Numbered from the stretch's first letter, positions 1-8,170 are shown. The stretch: 64,000 nt of DNA from Flavobacterium sp. (GCF_017744675.1 NZ_JAGIAV010000008.1:224741-288740), one strand, 5' to 3'. Notes: generated by a model from the letters alone, not told the origin. Made by a program: numbers and translations.

Positions 1-313
1 CTTGAGATTGCTGATAATCTGTACCTCCAGCCTTAATAGCCTTTTCCACCATTTCATCTACTTGTTCTCGTGTTTCCACAGAAAGTGCCATAAGCGCTTC
101 ACTGGTTGTTGTAGAATCACAGATTTGTTTTTTAGTAAAGGTTTGATAAAACTCTTTTACCAAAAGCATCACATAAATAGTATCGCTAATTACTATACAG
201 GCTCCCTTTTCATTTGTAAATTTTGGATTGGTTGAAAAACCAATTCCATTAAAAAATGTCACTGCCCGATTTAAATCTTTTACAGCAAGATTTAAGAATA
301 TTTTAGTTTTCAT
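1..313 (-). CDS. VOC-family (glyoxalase/bleomycin-resistance fold) protein, 3' end off window
   Basis: Reading down from the ATG at 311-313 gives an open frame that leaves the window after about 104 codons, so the C-terminus is missing. It opens MKTKIFLNLAVKDLNRAV, then FFNGIGF, the typical first strand and helix of a vicinal-oxygen-chelate half-domain. A later stretch (ALMALSVETREQVDEMVEKA) also fits the family. Members include glyoxalases, fosfomycin or bleomycin resistance proteins and dioxygenases. Nothing visible here fixes the substrate, and the metal ligands cannot be judged on a partial protein. It is divergent from the GlxA-type regulator that follows. Confidence 0.75.
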   Translation of the reverse strand, partial: MKTKIFLNLAVKDLNRAVTFFNGIGFSTNPKFTNEKGACIVISDTIYVMLLVKEFYQTFTKKQICDSTTTSEALMALSVETREQVDEMVEKAIKAGGTDYQQSQ

Positions 314-387
314 CTTTATAAAATTACGAATTAATTAAAGCAAATGTAAAATTTTAAGATTACTTAAAAATGCCCTTAAAAGTCATT

Positions 388-421
388 TTTGGGGTCATTT
401 AAGACATTTTTCTTACTTTTG
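388..421 (+). promoter_or_regulatory. Putative promoter of the GlxA-type regulator
   Basis: TACTTTTG at 414-421 matches the Bacteroidota -7 box TAnnTTTG. TTTG at 388-391 supplies a TTG -33 box 22 bases upstream. The distance to the chosen ATG at 455 leaves a leader of about 25-30 bases. This supports starting the gene at 455, because the in-frame ATG at 389 would lie inside the promoter. Confidence 0.5.
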
Positions 422-454
422 AATAAAACTAGAAACTGCAAAAACAAAAATATC

Positions 455-1420
455 ATGAGCAAGAAATTAGGTTTAATCGTACCTCACGACTATAAATTAT
501 TGAGTATAGCAGCAATATTAGAAGTATTTGAAACCACAAACAAATTTACCTCGGGAACCGAAAAACCATTTGAAATTATACTTTTTCAGTCACAAGAACA
601 GCTTGAGCAAGGAAATCTATTTGGATATAAAAGCAATGCTATTGAAACTTCAGATATTATGCTAGACTTAATTTTAATTCCCGCTTTTACTACCGACAAT
701 ATGAGCGAGATGATAAAAAAGAATAGAAGTTTTATTCCTTGGCTGCAAAAACAGCATCAAGCTGGAGCCGAATTGGCCAGTTTTTGTACAGGAGCATTTT
801 TATTTGCCGCATCAGGCTTGCTAAACGAAAAATTAGCCACGACACATGTTGATGCTTGCAGCGCATTTACCAAAGCTTTTCCGATGGTAAAACTAAAACC
901 TGATGAGACCCTAACAGCCGACGGAAGTTTATATACCAGTGGAGGATCGACCTCAACTTTTCATTTACTGATTCTTTTGGTTCAAAAATTTTGTGGCAAC
1001 GAAATGGCAGTTAAAATTGCCAAAACATTTTCTATCGATTTAAACCGATACAAACAAAGCTATTTTAGCACTTTCAGACCCAATCATTTGCATAATGACA
1101 CTTTGGTGGCCATGTTGCAGCAAAAAATCGAAAGTCAGTATCATACGATTGAAAAATTGGAAGAAATTACAAAAGATATTCCAACAAGTGCCAGAAACAT
1201 GACACGCCGTTTTAAACAAGTAACAGGAATTCCGCCAATCGAATATTTGCAGAATATTAGGGTAGAAAGTTCGAAAAAATATTTAGAACAAACCCAACTT
1301 TCTATTTCAGAAATTATCGAAAAAACGGGCTACAACGATCCAAAAGCTTTTAGAAAAGTTTTTTATAAAATGGTTGGCATGAAACCTATTGAATATAGAG
1401 AGAAGTTTAGAGTGCAATAA
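455..1420 (+). CDS. GlxA-family transcriptional regulator (DJ-1/PfpI domain plus AraC HTH)
   Basis: The 321-residue product has two parts. Residues about 1-190 form a DJ-1/PfpI-like amidotransferase fold, with the nucleophile-elbow-like segment ELASFCTGAFLFAASG. Residues about 220-320 form an AraC-type double helix-turn-helix, with SARNMTRRFKQVTGIPP and ISEIIEKTGYNDPKAFRKVF. GlxA regulators bind DNA through the AraC part; the DJ-1 part is usually thought to sense a ligand rather than catalyse. The frame is open back to 389, but 455 (MSKKLGLIVPHDY) is preferred because the family starts there and a promoter lies at 388-421. It stands alone, divergent from the VOC gene. The regulated genes cannot be read from the sequence. 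Confidence 0.85.
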   Translation: MSKKLGLIVPHDYKLLSIAAILEVFETTNKFTSGTEKPFEIILFQSQEQLEQGNLFGYKSNAIETSDIMLDLILIPAFTTDNMSEMIKKNRSFIPWLQKQHQAGAELASFCTGAFLFAASGLLNEKLATTHVDACSAFTKAFPMVKLKPDETLTADGSLYTSGGSTSTFHLLILLVQKFCGNEMAVKIAKTFSIDLNRYKQSYFSTFRPNHLHNDTLVAMLQQKIESQYHTIEKLEEITKDIPTSARNMTRRFKQVTGIPPIEYLQNIRVESSKKYLEQTQLSISEIIEKTGYNDPKAFRKVFYKMVGMKPIEYREKFRVQ

Positions 1421-1478
1421 TTAGCAGCAGCAGTATTTCATTTCAAAAGAAGTCTTGTCCTGCTCTTCACTGTATCTT

Positions 1479-1499
1479 TTGCTCTGAACGCCAGAGCAA
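1479..1499 (+). other. Small hairpin downstream of the GlxA-type regulator
   Basis: TTGCTCTG (1479-1486) and CAGAGCAA (1492-1499) form a perfect 8-bp stem with a 5-base loop, 59 bases after the stop codon. No T tract follows on the + strand, so a terminator role is only possible. The rest of 1421-1551 shows nothing recognisable. Confidence 0.3.
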
Positions 1500-1551
1500 T
1501 AGGATGCCGTTTCGATCAGGACTATACGAGAAGTTTTTGCTTTCAAAAGGC

Positions 1552-1587
1552 CAAAAACAAAAAAACCTGCTCAAAAAATGAACAGGT
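1552..1587 (-). terminator. Rho-independent terminator of clpX
   Basis: On the minus strand, ACCTGTTCA and TGAGCAGGT (1587-1579 and 1573-1565) form a 9-bp stem with one mismatch. A T-rich tract (TTTTTTTG, then TTTTT) follows. It lies 55-90 bases downstream of the clpX stop codon. Confidence 0.65.
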
Positions 1588-1596
1588 CTATAATAG

Positions 1597-1629
1597 AACT
1601 TTGTCAAAGTTTTAAACTTTGACAAAGTT
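1597..1629. repeat. Perfect 16-bp inverted repeat after clpX
   Basis: AACTTTGTCAAAGTTT (1597-1612) and its exact reverse complement (1614-1629) are separated by one base. Each arm is itself nearly palindromic (ACTTTGTCAAAGT). It sits between the clpX stop codon and the clpX terminator, so it would be transcribed as a hairpin in the clpX 3' untranslated region. It has no T tract of its own. Confidence 0.6.
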
Positions 1630-1641
1630 ATTTAGCTCTAT

Positions 1642-2874
1642 CTAAGAAGCAATTTCCATACGCTTCAATAAGTTTTTGCTTAACGTATGTTCTGCATATT
1701 CTTTGTCGATTGTCAAACTTATATCATCTGAAGTTGGCAATTCGTACATGGCATCTGTCAAGATAGCCTCGCATAAAGAACGTAATCCACGAGCACCTAA
1801 TTTGTATTCTAAAGCTTTATCTACAATAAAATCCAGAGCTTCGTCTGTAATTGTAAATTCAACATCATCCATTGCAAATAATTTCTGATATTGCTTGATC
1901 AATGCGTTTTTTGGCTGTGTTAAAATCGCACGAAGGGTTTCTTTATCTAAAGGATCCATGTGCGTTAAAACTGGTAAACGGCCAATAATTTCAGGAATCA
2001 AACCAAAGTCTTTAATATCTTTTGGAATAATGTATTGCAACAAATTATCCTTGTCTATATTGTCTGTATTTTTAGAAGTAGAATATCCAACTGCCTGACG
2101 GTTTAAACGTTTTGAAATAATACGTTCTACTCCATCAAAAGCTCCACCCGCAATAAACAAGATATTTTGAGTATTTACTTCAACAAATTTTTGATCTGGA
2201 TGTTTACGTCCTCCTTTTGGTGGTACGTTTACAACTGTTCCTTCCAATAATTTCAATAATGCCTGCTGAACACCTTCTCCAGAAACATCACGTGTTATTG
2301 ATGGATTATCGCTTTTACGAGCAATTTTATCAATCTCATCAATAAATACGATTCCTCTTTCTGCTTTTGCTACGTCGTAATCGGCAGCTTGAAGTAAACG
2401 CGTCAAAATACTTTCAACATCTTCTCCAACATATCCTGCCTCTGTTAATACTGTCGCATCAACAATTGCCAATGGAACGTCTAACATTTTAGCAATCGTT
2501 TTTGCTACCAATGTTTTTCCTGTTCCTGTCTGACCAACCATGATGATGTTACTTTTTTCAATCTCAACTTCGTCGTCTAATTGCTGTTGCATTAAACGTT
2601 TGTAGTGATTGTAAACTGCCACCGACATTACTTTCTTAGTCTGATCTTGACCAATAACATATTGATCTAGGAAAGCTCTAATTTCTTTTGGTTTCTTTAA
2701 GATTAAGTCCCCAACTAGTTTTGCGCTTCCGCTAGATTTTAATTCTTCTAAAACAATTCCGTGTGCTTGTTCAATACACTTATCACAAATGTGTGCATTG
2801 ATACCAGCAATTAATAAATTAGTTTCTGGCTTCTTTCTTCCACAAAACGAACATTCTAATACTACTTTTGCCAT
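1642..2874 (-). CDS. clpX: ClpX, ATP-dependent Clp protease ATP-binding subunit
   Basis: ClpX is the hexameric AAA+ unfoldase that recognises substrates and feeds them to ClpP in the cytoplasm. The 410-residue product has the N-terminal zinc finger (C8, C11, C30, C33), Walker A GQTGTGKT (about 114-121), the pore loop GYVG (about 147-150), Walker B IVFIDEID (about 175-182) and a C-terminal AAA+ lid. The length is normal. The start at 2874 (MAKVVLECSFCGRK) is preferred over an upstream in-frame TTG at 2898, which overlaps a -7 promoter box. clpP lies upstream on the same strand, separated by 177 bases that carry the clpX promoter and an inverted repeat, so the two may be transcribed separately. 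Confidence 0.97.
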   Translation of the reverse strand: MAKVVLECSFCGRKKPETNLLIAGINAHICDKCIEQAHGIVLEELKSSGSAKLVGDLILKKPKEIRAFLDQYVIGQDQTKKVMSVAVYNHYKRLMQQQLDDEVEIEKSNIIMVGQTGTGKTLVAKTIAKMLDVPLAIVDATVLTEAGYVGEDVESILTRLLQAADYDVAKAERGIVFIDEIDKIARKSDNPSITRDVSGEGVQQALLKLLEGTVVNVPPKGGRKHPDQKFVEVNTQNILFIAGGAFDGVERIISKRLNRQAVGYSTSKNTDNIDKDNLLQYIIPKDIKDFGLIPEIIGRLPVLTHMDPLDKETLRAILTQPKNALIKQYQKLFAMDDVEFTITDEALDFIVDKALEYKLGARGLRSLCEAILTDAMYELPTSDDISLTIDKEYAEHTLSKNLLKRMEIAS

Positions 2875-2895
2875 TCTATTTATGTTACTAAGCTG

Positions 2896-2903
2896 CAAAG
2901 ATA
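2896..2903 (-). promoter_or_regulatory. Putative -7 box of clpX
   Basis: On the minus strand this reads TATCTTTG, matching TAnnTTTG, about 22 bases before the clpX ATG. I found no clear TTG -33 box at the usual spacing. Confidence 0.4.
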
Positions 2904-2982
2904 CTAAGTTTCTAAGCTTTTTGACCTAAAACTTAAAAACTTAGCACTTTACAGCTTAATATTTTTATTTTTTTTGTTTAAA

Positions 2983-3033
2983 GTTTCATGTTCCAAGTTT
3001 TCAAGTTAAACGTTGAAACTTGGAACATGAAAC
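2983..3033. repeat. 18-bp perfect inverted repeat between clpX and clpP
   Basis: GTTTCATGTTCCAAGTTT (2983-3000) pairs exactly with 3016-3033, and CAA/TTG inside the loop extends the stem after a one-base bulge. On the minus strand the next bases are A-rich, so it is not a standard terminator for clpP. AT-rich intergenic palindromes of this style recur in the window. Confidence 0.65.
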
Positions 3034-3051
3034 AATTTTAACTTTAAGAAA

Positions 3052-3726
3052 TTATCCTCTTCTTAATACTTCGTCGATCATTCCGTACTCTTTTGCTTCG
3101 TCAGCTTTCATCCAGTAGTCACGCTCACTGTCTTTGTGCACTTTGTCAAAAGTTTGTCCAGAGTGTTGCGAAATGATATTGTATAATTCATCTTTTAATT
3201 TCAGCATCTCACGTAAGTTGATTTCCATATCTGTTGCAACACCTTGTGCTCCTCCAGATGGTTGGTGAATCATTACTCTTGAGTGAGGCAATGCAGAACG
3301 TTTTCCTGCTGCTCCTGCACATAATAAAACTGCTCCCATAGAAGCTGCCATTCCAGTACAGATTGTTGCTACATCTGGTTTGATGTACTGCATAGTATCA
3401 TAAATTCCTAAACCTGCATAAACACTTCCTCCTGGCGAGTTTAAGTAAATTTGAATATCTTTTGAAGCATCAGCACTTTCTAAGAATAATAACTGAGCTT
3501 GAACGATATTAGCGATTTGATCGTCGATACCAGTTCCTAAAAAGATAATTCTGTCCATCATTAATCTTGAAAAAACGTCTAATTGAGAAACATTCAATTG
3601 ACGCTCTTCGATAATATATGGAGTCATGTTTGTTGGAGTCATTGCTGCTACGATTTTATCGTAATACATTGCGTTTACTCCTTGGTGCTTTGTAGCAAAT
3701 TTCTTGAATTCTTTACCGTAGTTCAT
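3052..3726 (-). CDS. clpP: ClpP, ATP-dependent Clp protease proteolytic subunit
   Basis: ClpP is the serine protease that forms the degradation barrel docked to ClpX. The 224-residue product carries the triad: S129 in GMAASMGA, H154 in HQPSGG and D199 in HKDSERD. The substrate-binding segment NSPGGSVYAGLGIYD is intact. About 35 residues precede the conserved core, consistent with a propeptide or an extended N-terminus. It lies between tig (upstream) and clpX (downstream) on the same strand, the usual tig-clpP-clpX order. A tig terminator in the 332-base gap suggests clpP has its own promoter, which I could not place. Confidence 0.97.
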   Translation of the reverse strand: MNYGKEFKKFATKHQGVNAMYYDKIVAAMTPTNMTPYIIEERQLNVSQLDVFSRLMMDRIIFLGTGIDDQIANIVQAQLLFLESADASKDIQIYLNSPGGSVYAGLGIYDTMQYIKPDVATICTGMAASMGAVLLCAGAAGKRSALPHSRVMIHQPSGGAQGVATDMEINLREMLKLKDELYNIISQHSGQTFDKVHKDSERDYWMKADEAKEYGMIDEVLRRG

Positions 3727-4058
3727 ATTTTTAGTTTAAAGTTGAAAAGTCTAAAGTCAGAAAATGACTTAAACGGATAAAACAAAGTTCGTACCTTTTT
3801 ATAAAGGATGCCAATTTGTCTTCTTTTTTAAGATGCTAAGATTCTAAGGCACTAAGATTCTAAGTTTTTTTTTTAGATTTAGAAACGTTTACTAACCTGA
3901 AACCTGAAGCAAAAAAAGAACGTCAACAGAAGAAAAACTTCCATTGACGTTCAAATATAATTATTTTTATCTTTCGGTTTCTGTAATAAAATCTTAATTT
4001 TTAAAAAAGTATATTTCTTAACTTTCGACTCTATTACTTTTGACTTTCAGACTAAAAT
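3727..4058. other. 332-base gap between clpP and tig: terminator and short repeats, no gene
   Basis: It holds the tig terminator (3911-3952) and a low-complexity patch at about 3829-3862 in which CTAAGATTCTAAG occurs twice, followed by a run of T. A similar CTAAG-type patch lies upstream of clpX at 2886-2950. The clpP promoter should lie here. The best candidate, GAACTTTG on the minus strand near 3785-3793, lacks the TA of the -7 box. No open frame has coding character. Confidence 0.5.
3911..3952 (-). terminator. Rho-independent terminator of tig
   Basis: GAACGTCAA (minus strand from 3952) and TTGACGTTC (to 3918) form a perfect 9-bp stem that can extend through GAAG/CTTC. A run of seven T (3917-3911) follows immediately. 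Confidence 0.8.
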
Positions 4059-5381
4059 TTATTCTCCGTAAGATGCAGCGATAAATTCTTCGTAAGTAAC
4101 CTCTTTTGTTGTTGGGTTAGCTTTTTCTTTGAAGATATCTAACATTTTAGATGCTACAACTTGCTCAGAAAGTCTTTTCACTTCATCTTGGTTAGATAAA
4201 ACTCTAGCTACGATTCCTTGAACTTCTTCGTCTGTTGGGTTTGTTTGTCCAAATTGAGCCATTTGCTGTCTGATAGCGTTTGATGTAAACTCTTTCAAGT
4301 CTTCAAATGTAATTTGGATATTGCTTTGCGCTAATGCTTTTCCTTCGATTAATTGGAAACGTAAACCTTTTTCAGATCTTGCATATTCTACTTCAGCCTC
4401 TTCTGCAGTTAATTTTTTCTCTCCTACAGTTTGCAACCATTTTTTTAAGAATGCTTCCGGCAAATCAAATTTTGTGTTTTCGATTAAGAAATCTTGAACA
4501 TCTAATAATAATTTTTGCTCTGCTTGCTGTGCAAATTGTGCTTCAGCATCTTCTTTAATTTTAGCTTTCAAATCTTCTAAAGAAGCTACTTTTCCTTCAC
4601 CAAAAAGTTTATCAAATAATTCTTGGTTTAGTTCAGCTGGCTCAGAACCGTTGATTGCTTCAATAGTAAAGTTTACTTCAACATCTAAACCGTGAACACC
4701 TTCGTGCCCTACTTTTAAGTAATCCATTAATTGGTGATCGTCATCAAATAAACCTTTTGTGCTTACTGTAACAACATCTCCAACTTTTTTACCTACAAAT
4801 TGTTTTTGAGCTTTTTTACTGAACGCATCAACAGAGATTGTAGTAGTATTGTTGATTCCGTTTGCTTCGTTTGAGAAAGTTCCAGTTAAATCAGATTTTG
4901 CATCAGATACTTCTTGTGGAACTGCTTTTCCAAATTGTTTTTGGATACGCTCTACTTGTCCGTCGATTAATTTATCATCAGCAGTAACAATATATTTTAC
5001 GATATCATTTTTAGCTTCTAAATCAATTTCGAAGTTTGGCACTAAACCAATTTCGAACTCGAAAGTTAATTCTTCAGCATTCCAGTCAAGGTTTTCGTTT
5101 ACTTTAGCAAGAGGAGTTCCTAAAAGATTTAGTCTTTCAGATTGAATATAACGCTCTAAAGCCAAATCAACTACTTTTTTGATCTCTTCTTGCTTAATCG
5201 CTTTTCCGTATTGTTTTTCAACAAGATCTTTAGGCACGGCACCTTTTCTAAATCCTTTAACTTGTGCTAAAGGCATTTTTTCGTTAATTCTTTTTGCTAC
5301 TTGACCTTTATAATCCATATGAACAACGTTCATAACAATCGTCTCGTTTACAGCGTCTATTGCTACTCTTTTAATATCCAT
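4059..5381 (-). CDS. tig: Trigger factor, ribosome-associated chaperone and prolyl isomerase
   Basis: Trigger factor docks at the ribosome exit tunnel and shields nascent chains. The 440-residue product begins with the ribosome-binding domain, which includes the signature GFRKGAVPKDLVEKQYG (about 43-59). A central FKBP-like segment (about 150-240) and a long helical C-terminal arm (about 250-430) follow. The FKBP region is divergent, so I would not claim isomerase activity. It heads the tig-clpP-clpX group. A promoter lies at 5416-5446 and a strong terminator follows at 3911-3952, so it is probably a single-gene transcript. Confidence 0.93.
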   Translation of the reverse strand: MDIKRVAIDAVNETIVMNVVHMDYKGQVAKRINEKMPLAQVKGFRKGAVPKDLVEKQYGKAIKQEEIKKVVDLALERYIQSERLNLLGTPLAKVNENLDWNAEELTFEFEIGLVPNFEIDLEAKNDIVKYIVTADDKLIDGQVERIQKQFGKAVPQEVSDAKSDLTGTFSNEANGINNTTTISVDAFSKKAQKQFVGKKVGDVVTVSTKGLFDDDHQLMDYLKVGHEGVHGLDVEVNFTIEAINGSEPAELNQELFDKLFGEGKVASLEDLKAKIKEDAEAQFAQQAEQKLLLDVQDFLIENTKFDLPEAFLKKWLQTVGEKKLTAEEAEVEYARSEKGLRFQLIEGKALAQSNIQITFEDLKEFTSNAIRQQMAQFGQTNPTDEEVQGIVARVLSNQDEVKRLSEQVVASKMLDIFKEKANPTTKEVTYEEFIAASYGE

Positions 5382-5409
5382 CTTCTTCTTTAATTTACGT
5401 AATAAAATT

Positions 5410-5440
5410 GGGTTGCAAAATTATAAAATTTTTGCAACCC
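5410..5440. repeat. 11-bp inverted repeat overlapping the tig promoter
   Basis: GGGTTGCAAAA (5410-5420) and TTTTGCAACCC (5430-5440) are perfect reverse complements. The repeat covers the tig -7 box and the spacer. It is either the terminator of the upstream membrane-protein gene (an imperfect T-rich tract follows on the minus strand) or an operator. Confidence 0.5.
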
Positions 5441-5446
5441 AACCAA
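5416..5446 (-). promoter_or_regulatory. Putative tig promoter
   Basis: On the minus strand TTG (5446-5444) is followed after 20 bases by TAATTTTG (5423-5416). Both boxes and the spacing fit the flavobacterial consensus. The ATG lies 34 bases further on. Confidence 0.55.
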
Positions 5447-5493
5447 GTTTTTAATCTATTGTATTTGAAGCAGTTTTAATCTGCTCCATTGTT

Positions 5494-5838
5494 TTATTTA
5501 TCGTCTCCCAATATTTTATAAGTAAGAGATTGAAGTATAGACAAAATAATACTGAATATTAGTGCTGTCCAGAATGTATCGACCACAAAGCCACCCACAA
5601 TTTTGGTACACAGCAAAATAATCACAGCATTTATGACCAATAAAAATAACCCAAGCGTAACAAAGGTTACAGGTAGAGTGAGCAATACTAAAATTGGTTT
5701 AATAAAGATATTCAGCAATCCTAAAACTACTGCAACAATTACAGCCGTACCAAAACTAGCAACGTGAACCCCAGTTAAAATGTTAGACAATAATAAAACT
5801 AAGGCAGCGGTAACAAGAAGTCTAAGTAATAATTTCAT
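5494..5838 (-). CDS. Small membrane protein of the YvlD/DUF360 (phage-holin-like) family
   Basis: The 114 residues are almost entirely hydrophobic and form about four membrane helices (roughly 4-24, 28-49, 54-78 and 88-107). The pattern VLGLLNIFIKPILVLLTLP matches the YvlD/DUF360 family, which databases often label 'phage holin family protein'. No phage genes lie nearby, so a lysis role is unlikely; the family's function is not established. The C-terminal KILGDDK tail is probably cytoplasmic. It lies between the esterase gene and tig on the same strand, 54 bases from the former. Confidence 0.75.
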   Translation of the reverse strand: MKLLLRLLVTAALVLLLSNILTGVHVASFGTAVIVAVVLGLLNIFIKPILVLLTLPVTFVTLGLFLLVINAVIILLCTKIVGGFVVDTFWTALIFSIILSILQSLTYKILGDDK

Positions 5839-5892
5839 AGTTTTTCAGGTTTAAAATTTATTTAAAAGTAATAAAATTTTTATCAAAAACGA

Positions 5893-6657
5893 TTACTCTT
5901 TTAAAAACATCGTGGTCAGCTCAAAAAACAGCTTCGGATTCTCAGCATGAAGCCAGTGTCCAGCATTTGGAATAGTTTCTAGTTTTAAATTTGGAAAATG
6001 CTGGCGAATTCCGTCAATATCTTGATCTTGAATGTAACCTGAATTTCCTCCGCGGATGAATAATGTTGGCTTATCAAAAACCAGCCCTTCAGCCAAGGGC
6101 TTCCCTATTGCATCTAAATTGTTATTAAAGACCTCCAAATTGAACCTAAAAGCCAATTGTCCTGGTTCTTTCCAATATAAATTTTTCAACAAAAACTGAC
6201 GCGTTCCAAAATCTGAGACATATTGTGCCAAAATTGCTTCAACATCATTTCGGCTTGGTTTTACCGAAAAATCGACTGCGTTTAAACCTGCCAAAATATC
6301 CTGATGATGCTGTTTATAGAATCTCGGCCCAATATCGGCCACAATTAATTTATCTACAATTTCAGGATGCGTTGTCGCAAAAAGCATCGCTACTTTTCCG
6401 CCCATTGAATGTCCCAAAATATCAATTCGAGTTAGATTATGTGCTTGACAATATTCATACACATCCCGAACCATTGCTTCATAACTCCATTCATCTGAAT
6501 GGAAACTGCGTCCGTGATTTCTAAGATCTAAAATATGAACTTGAAATCCGGCTTCTACATATTGCCCAGCAAGAGTTTTCCAGTTATCAGACATTCCGAG
6601 AAATCCGTGCATGATGATAAATGGTTTCCCTTCGCCTTCTATTTTTGAATAAAGCAT
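5893..6657 (-). CDS. Alpha/beta hydrolase, YbfF-like esterase
   Basis: The 254-residue product is a cytoplasmic alpha/beta hydrolase. It shows the oxyanion segment HGFLGMSDNW (17-26), the nucleophile elbow GHSMGG with S84, and the C-terminal catalytic histidine H234 in NAGHWLHAENP. DLRNHGRS (44-51) and IRGGNSGYI (201-209) match the YbfF esterase group. The family hydrolyses short acyl esters and thioesters, and the natural substrate is unknown. It follows pdxJ by 24 bases on the same strand and is probably co-transcribed with it. Confidence 0.85.
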   Translation of the reverse strand: MLYSKIEGEGKPFIIMHGFLGMSDNWKTLAGQYVEAGFQVHILDLRNHGRSFHSDEWSYEAMVRDVYEYCQAHNLTRIDILGHSMGGKVAMLFATTHPEIVDKLIVADIGPRFYKQHHQDILAGLNAVDFSVKPSRNDVEAILAQYVSDFGTRQFLLKNLYWKEPGQLAFRFNLEVFNNNLDAIGKPLAEGLVFDKPTLFIRGGNSGYIQDQDIDGIRQHFPNLKLETIPNAGHWLHAENPKLFFELTTMFLKE

Positions 6658-6681
6658 ATTTTTATATTTTCCTTTTAAGAA

Positions 6682-7395
6682 TTATTTCAATTTATTCAGA
6701 TACATATTTACAGTATTATCTAAACCAAGATAAAGTGCCTCTGAAATTAAGGCATGACCAATAGAAACCTCTAATAAGCCTGGAATATTTTCTTTAAAAA
6801 ACTTGATATTATCTAAACTCAAATCGTGACCGGCATTGATTCCTAAACCTAGTTCGTTTGCCAATTTAGCCGCTTCAACATAAGGATCAATTCCTCTTTC
6901 GTTTCCTAAACTATATTGGTGCGCAAAAGATTCAGTATATAACTCAATTCTATCTGTTCCTGTTTTTTTAGCGCCTTCAATCATTTCTAGAATCGGATCA
7001 ACAAAAATGGAAGTTCTGATTCCGTTTTTTTGAAATTCCTGAATAACCTCGGTCAAATATTCTTGATTTTTAATTGTGTCCCAGCCCGCAGACGAAGTTA
7101 TCGCCCCAATTGCATCTGGAACCAAGGTTACCTGATCGGGTTTGCATTCTAAAACTAAATCTATAAAATTATGCTGCGGATTTCCTTCAATATTATATTC
7201 TGTAGTAACAATTGCCTTTAAATCGCGTGCATCCTGATAACGAATATGACGCTCATCTGGACGCGGGTGAATCGTAATTCCTTGTCCGCCAAATCGCTGA
7301 ATATCTACAGCTACTTTTAATAAATCAGGAACATTTCCGCCACGAGCATTTCGAAGCGTGGCTATTTTATTGATATTTACACTTAATTTTGTCAT
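6682..7395 (-). CDS. pdxJ: PdxJ, pyridoxine 5'-phosphate synthase
   Basis: PdxJ condenses 1-deoxy-D-xylulose 5-phosphate with 3-amino-2-oxopropyl phosphate to make pyridoxine 5'-phosphate, the last ring-forming step of the DXP-dependent vitamin B6 pathway. The 237-residue product starts MTKLSVNINKIATLRNARGG, and shows the phosphate and substrate segment TIHPRPDERHI (about 41-51) and the barrel strand GINAGHDLSLDNI. Length and start are typical. A -7 box at 7437-7444 precedes it. The esterase gene follows. Confidence 0.96.
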   Translation of the reverse strand: MTKLSVNINKIATLRNARGGNVPDLLKVAVDIQRFGGQGITIHPRPDERHIRYQDARDLKAIVTTEYNIEGNPQHNFIDLVLECKPDQVTLVPDAIGAITSSAGWDTIKNQEYLTEVIQEFQKNGIRTSIFVDPILEMIEGAKKTGTDRIELYTESFAHQYSLGNERGIDPYVEAAKLANELGLGINAGHDLSLDNIKFFKENIPGLLEVSIGHALISEALYLGLDNTVNMYLNKLK

Positions 7396-7436
7396 ATAAA
7401 TAGATATTAATTCTAGTAATCTTATATTTGTTACGA

Positions 7437-7444
7437 CAAAAATA
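7437..7444 (-). promoter_or_regulatory. Putative -7 box of pdxJ
   Basis: The minus strand reads TATTTTTG, an exact TAnnTTTG, 41 bases before the pdxJ ATG. No clear TTG lies at -33. Confidence 0.4.
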
Positions 7445-7510
7445 CAAAGTAAAACAGAGCAGTTTTCGGTATTTTTTGATTATTTTGCATCAAATATCCT
7501 CAATTGATTT

Positions 7511-8170
7511 ATGACAGAAATTACAAACTATATCACAAACGATTTCAGAGCGATTGACAGTCAGGAAACGATTGCCTCGATTCAGGACTTTTTTATCGAT
7601 GTAAATTTTTCTCATTTTCCGATTTTAGAAGATGGTGTTTTCATTGGAAGCATTTCTTCTGACGATGTTGAAACTTTTGACATTGAAAAAAAAGCAATTG
7701 ATTACAAATATGCTTTAGAACGTTTTTTTGCTAGAAAATCTATGCTTTGGCTTGACGTTTTAGAAGTTTTTGCTAAAAACCACACCAATCTTCTTCCAAT
7801 TCTTGACGAGAATAATAACTACATTGGTTATTATGAAATGGAAGACATCATGAAGTTTTTTCAGGAAACTCCATTTTTAAAAGAACCAGGAGCGATTATC
7901 ATTGTGCAAAAAGGTCTTTTGGATTATTCTATGAGCGAGGTAACCCAAATTGTAGAAAGCAATAATGGTAAAATTTTAGGCTGTTTTGTTTCTGAAGCTG
8001 ATACAGAAAATGTTCAGATTACAGTGAAAATTGGCCTTGGAGCAATCAATGAAATTATTCAGACGTACAGAAGATATGGCTACGAAATTATTTCAGAACA
8101 TCAGGAAGACAATTATATTAACAGCTTAAAAGAGCGATCAGACTACTTAGACAAGTACCTTAATATATAA
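7511..8170 (+). CDS. CBS-pair protein with a C-terminal ACT-like region
   Basis: The 219-residue protein has two CBS motifs: about 5-60, with FPILEDGVFIGSISSDDV, and about 70-125, with LLPILDENNNYIGYYEMEDI. A C-terminal alpha/beta segment follows (about 130-205, IIIVQKGLLDYSMSEVTQIV) that resembles an ACT domain, as in AcuB-like proteins. CBS pairs bind adenosine nucleotides and ACT domains bind amino acids, so a regulatory sensor is likely, but the target is not visible. Its neighbour nadK follows after 96 bases on the same strand. This pairing recurs in flavobacteria to my knowledge, which hints at, but does not prove, a link to NAD metabolism. Confidence 0.8.
   Translation: MTEITNYITNDFRAIDSQETIASIQDFFIDVNFSHFPILEDGVFIGSISSDDVETFDIEKKAIDYKYALERFFARKSMLWLDVLEVFAKNHTNLLPILDENNNYIGYYEMEDIMKFFQETPFLKEPGAIIIVQKGLLDYSMSEVTQIVESNNGKILGCFVSEADTENVQITVKIGLGAINEIIQTYRRYGYEIISEHQEDNYINSLKERSDYLDKYLNI

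Noticed and set aside
389..454. Upstream start of the GlxA-type regulator at 389
   Set aside because: It would place the start inside the promoter (388-421) and add 22 residues not seen in the family.
2875..2898. Upstream TTG start for clpX giving eight extra residues
   Set aside because: The TTG lies within a -7 promoter box, and the family starts with the zinc finger a few residues after the ATG at 2874.
5494..5838. Phage holin or prophage remnant
   Set aside because: The name comes from a family label; the sequence is of the YvlD/DUF360 type, and there are no phage genes around it.
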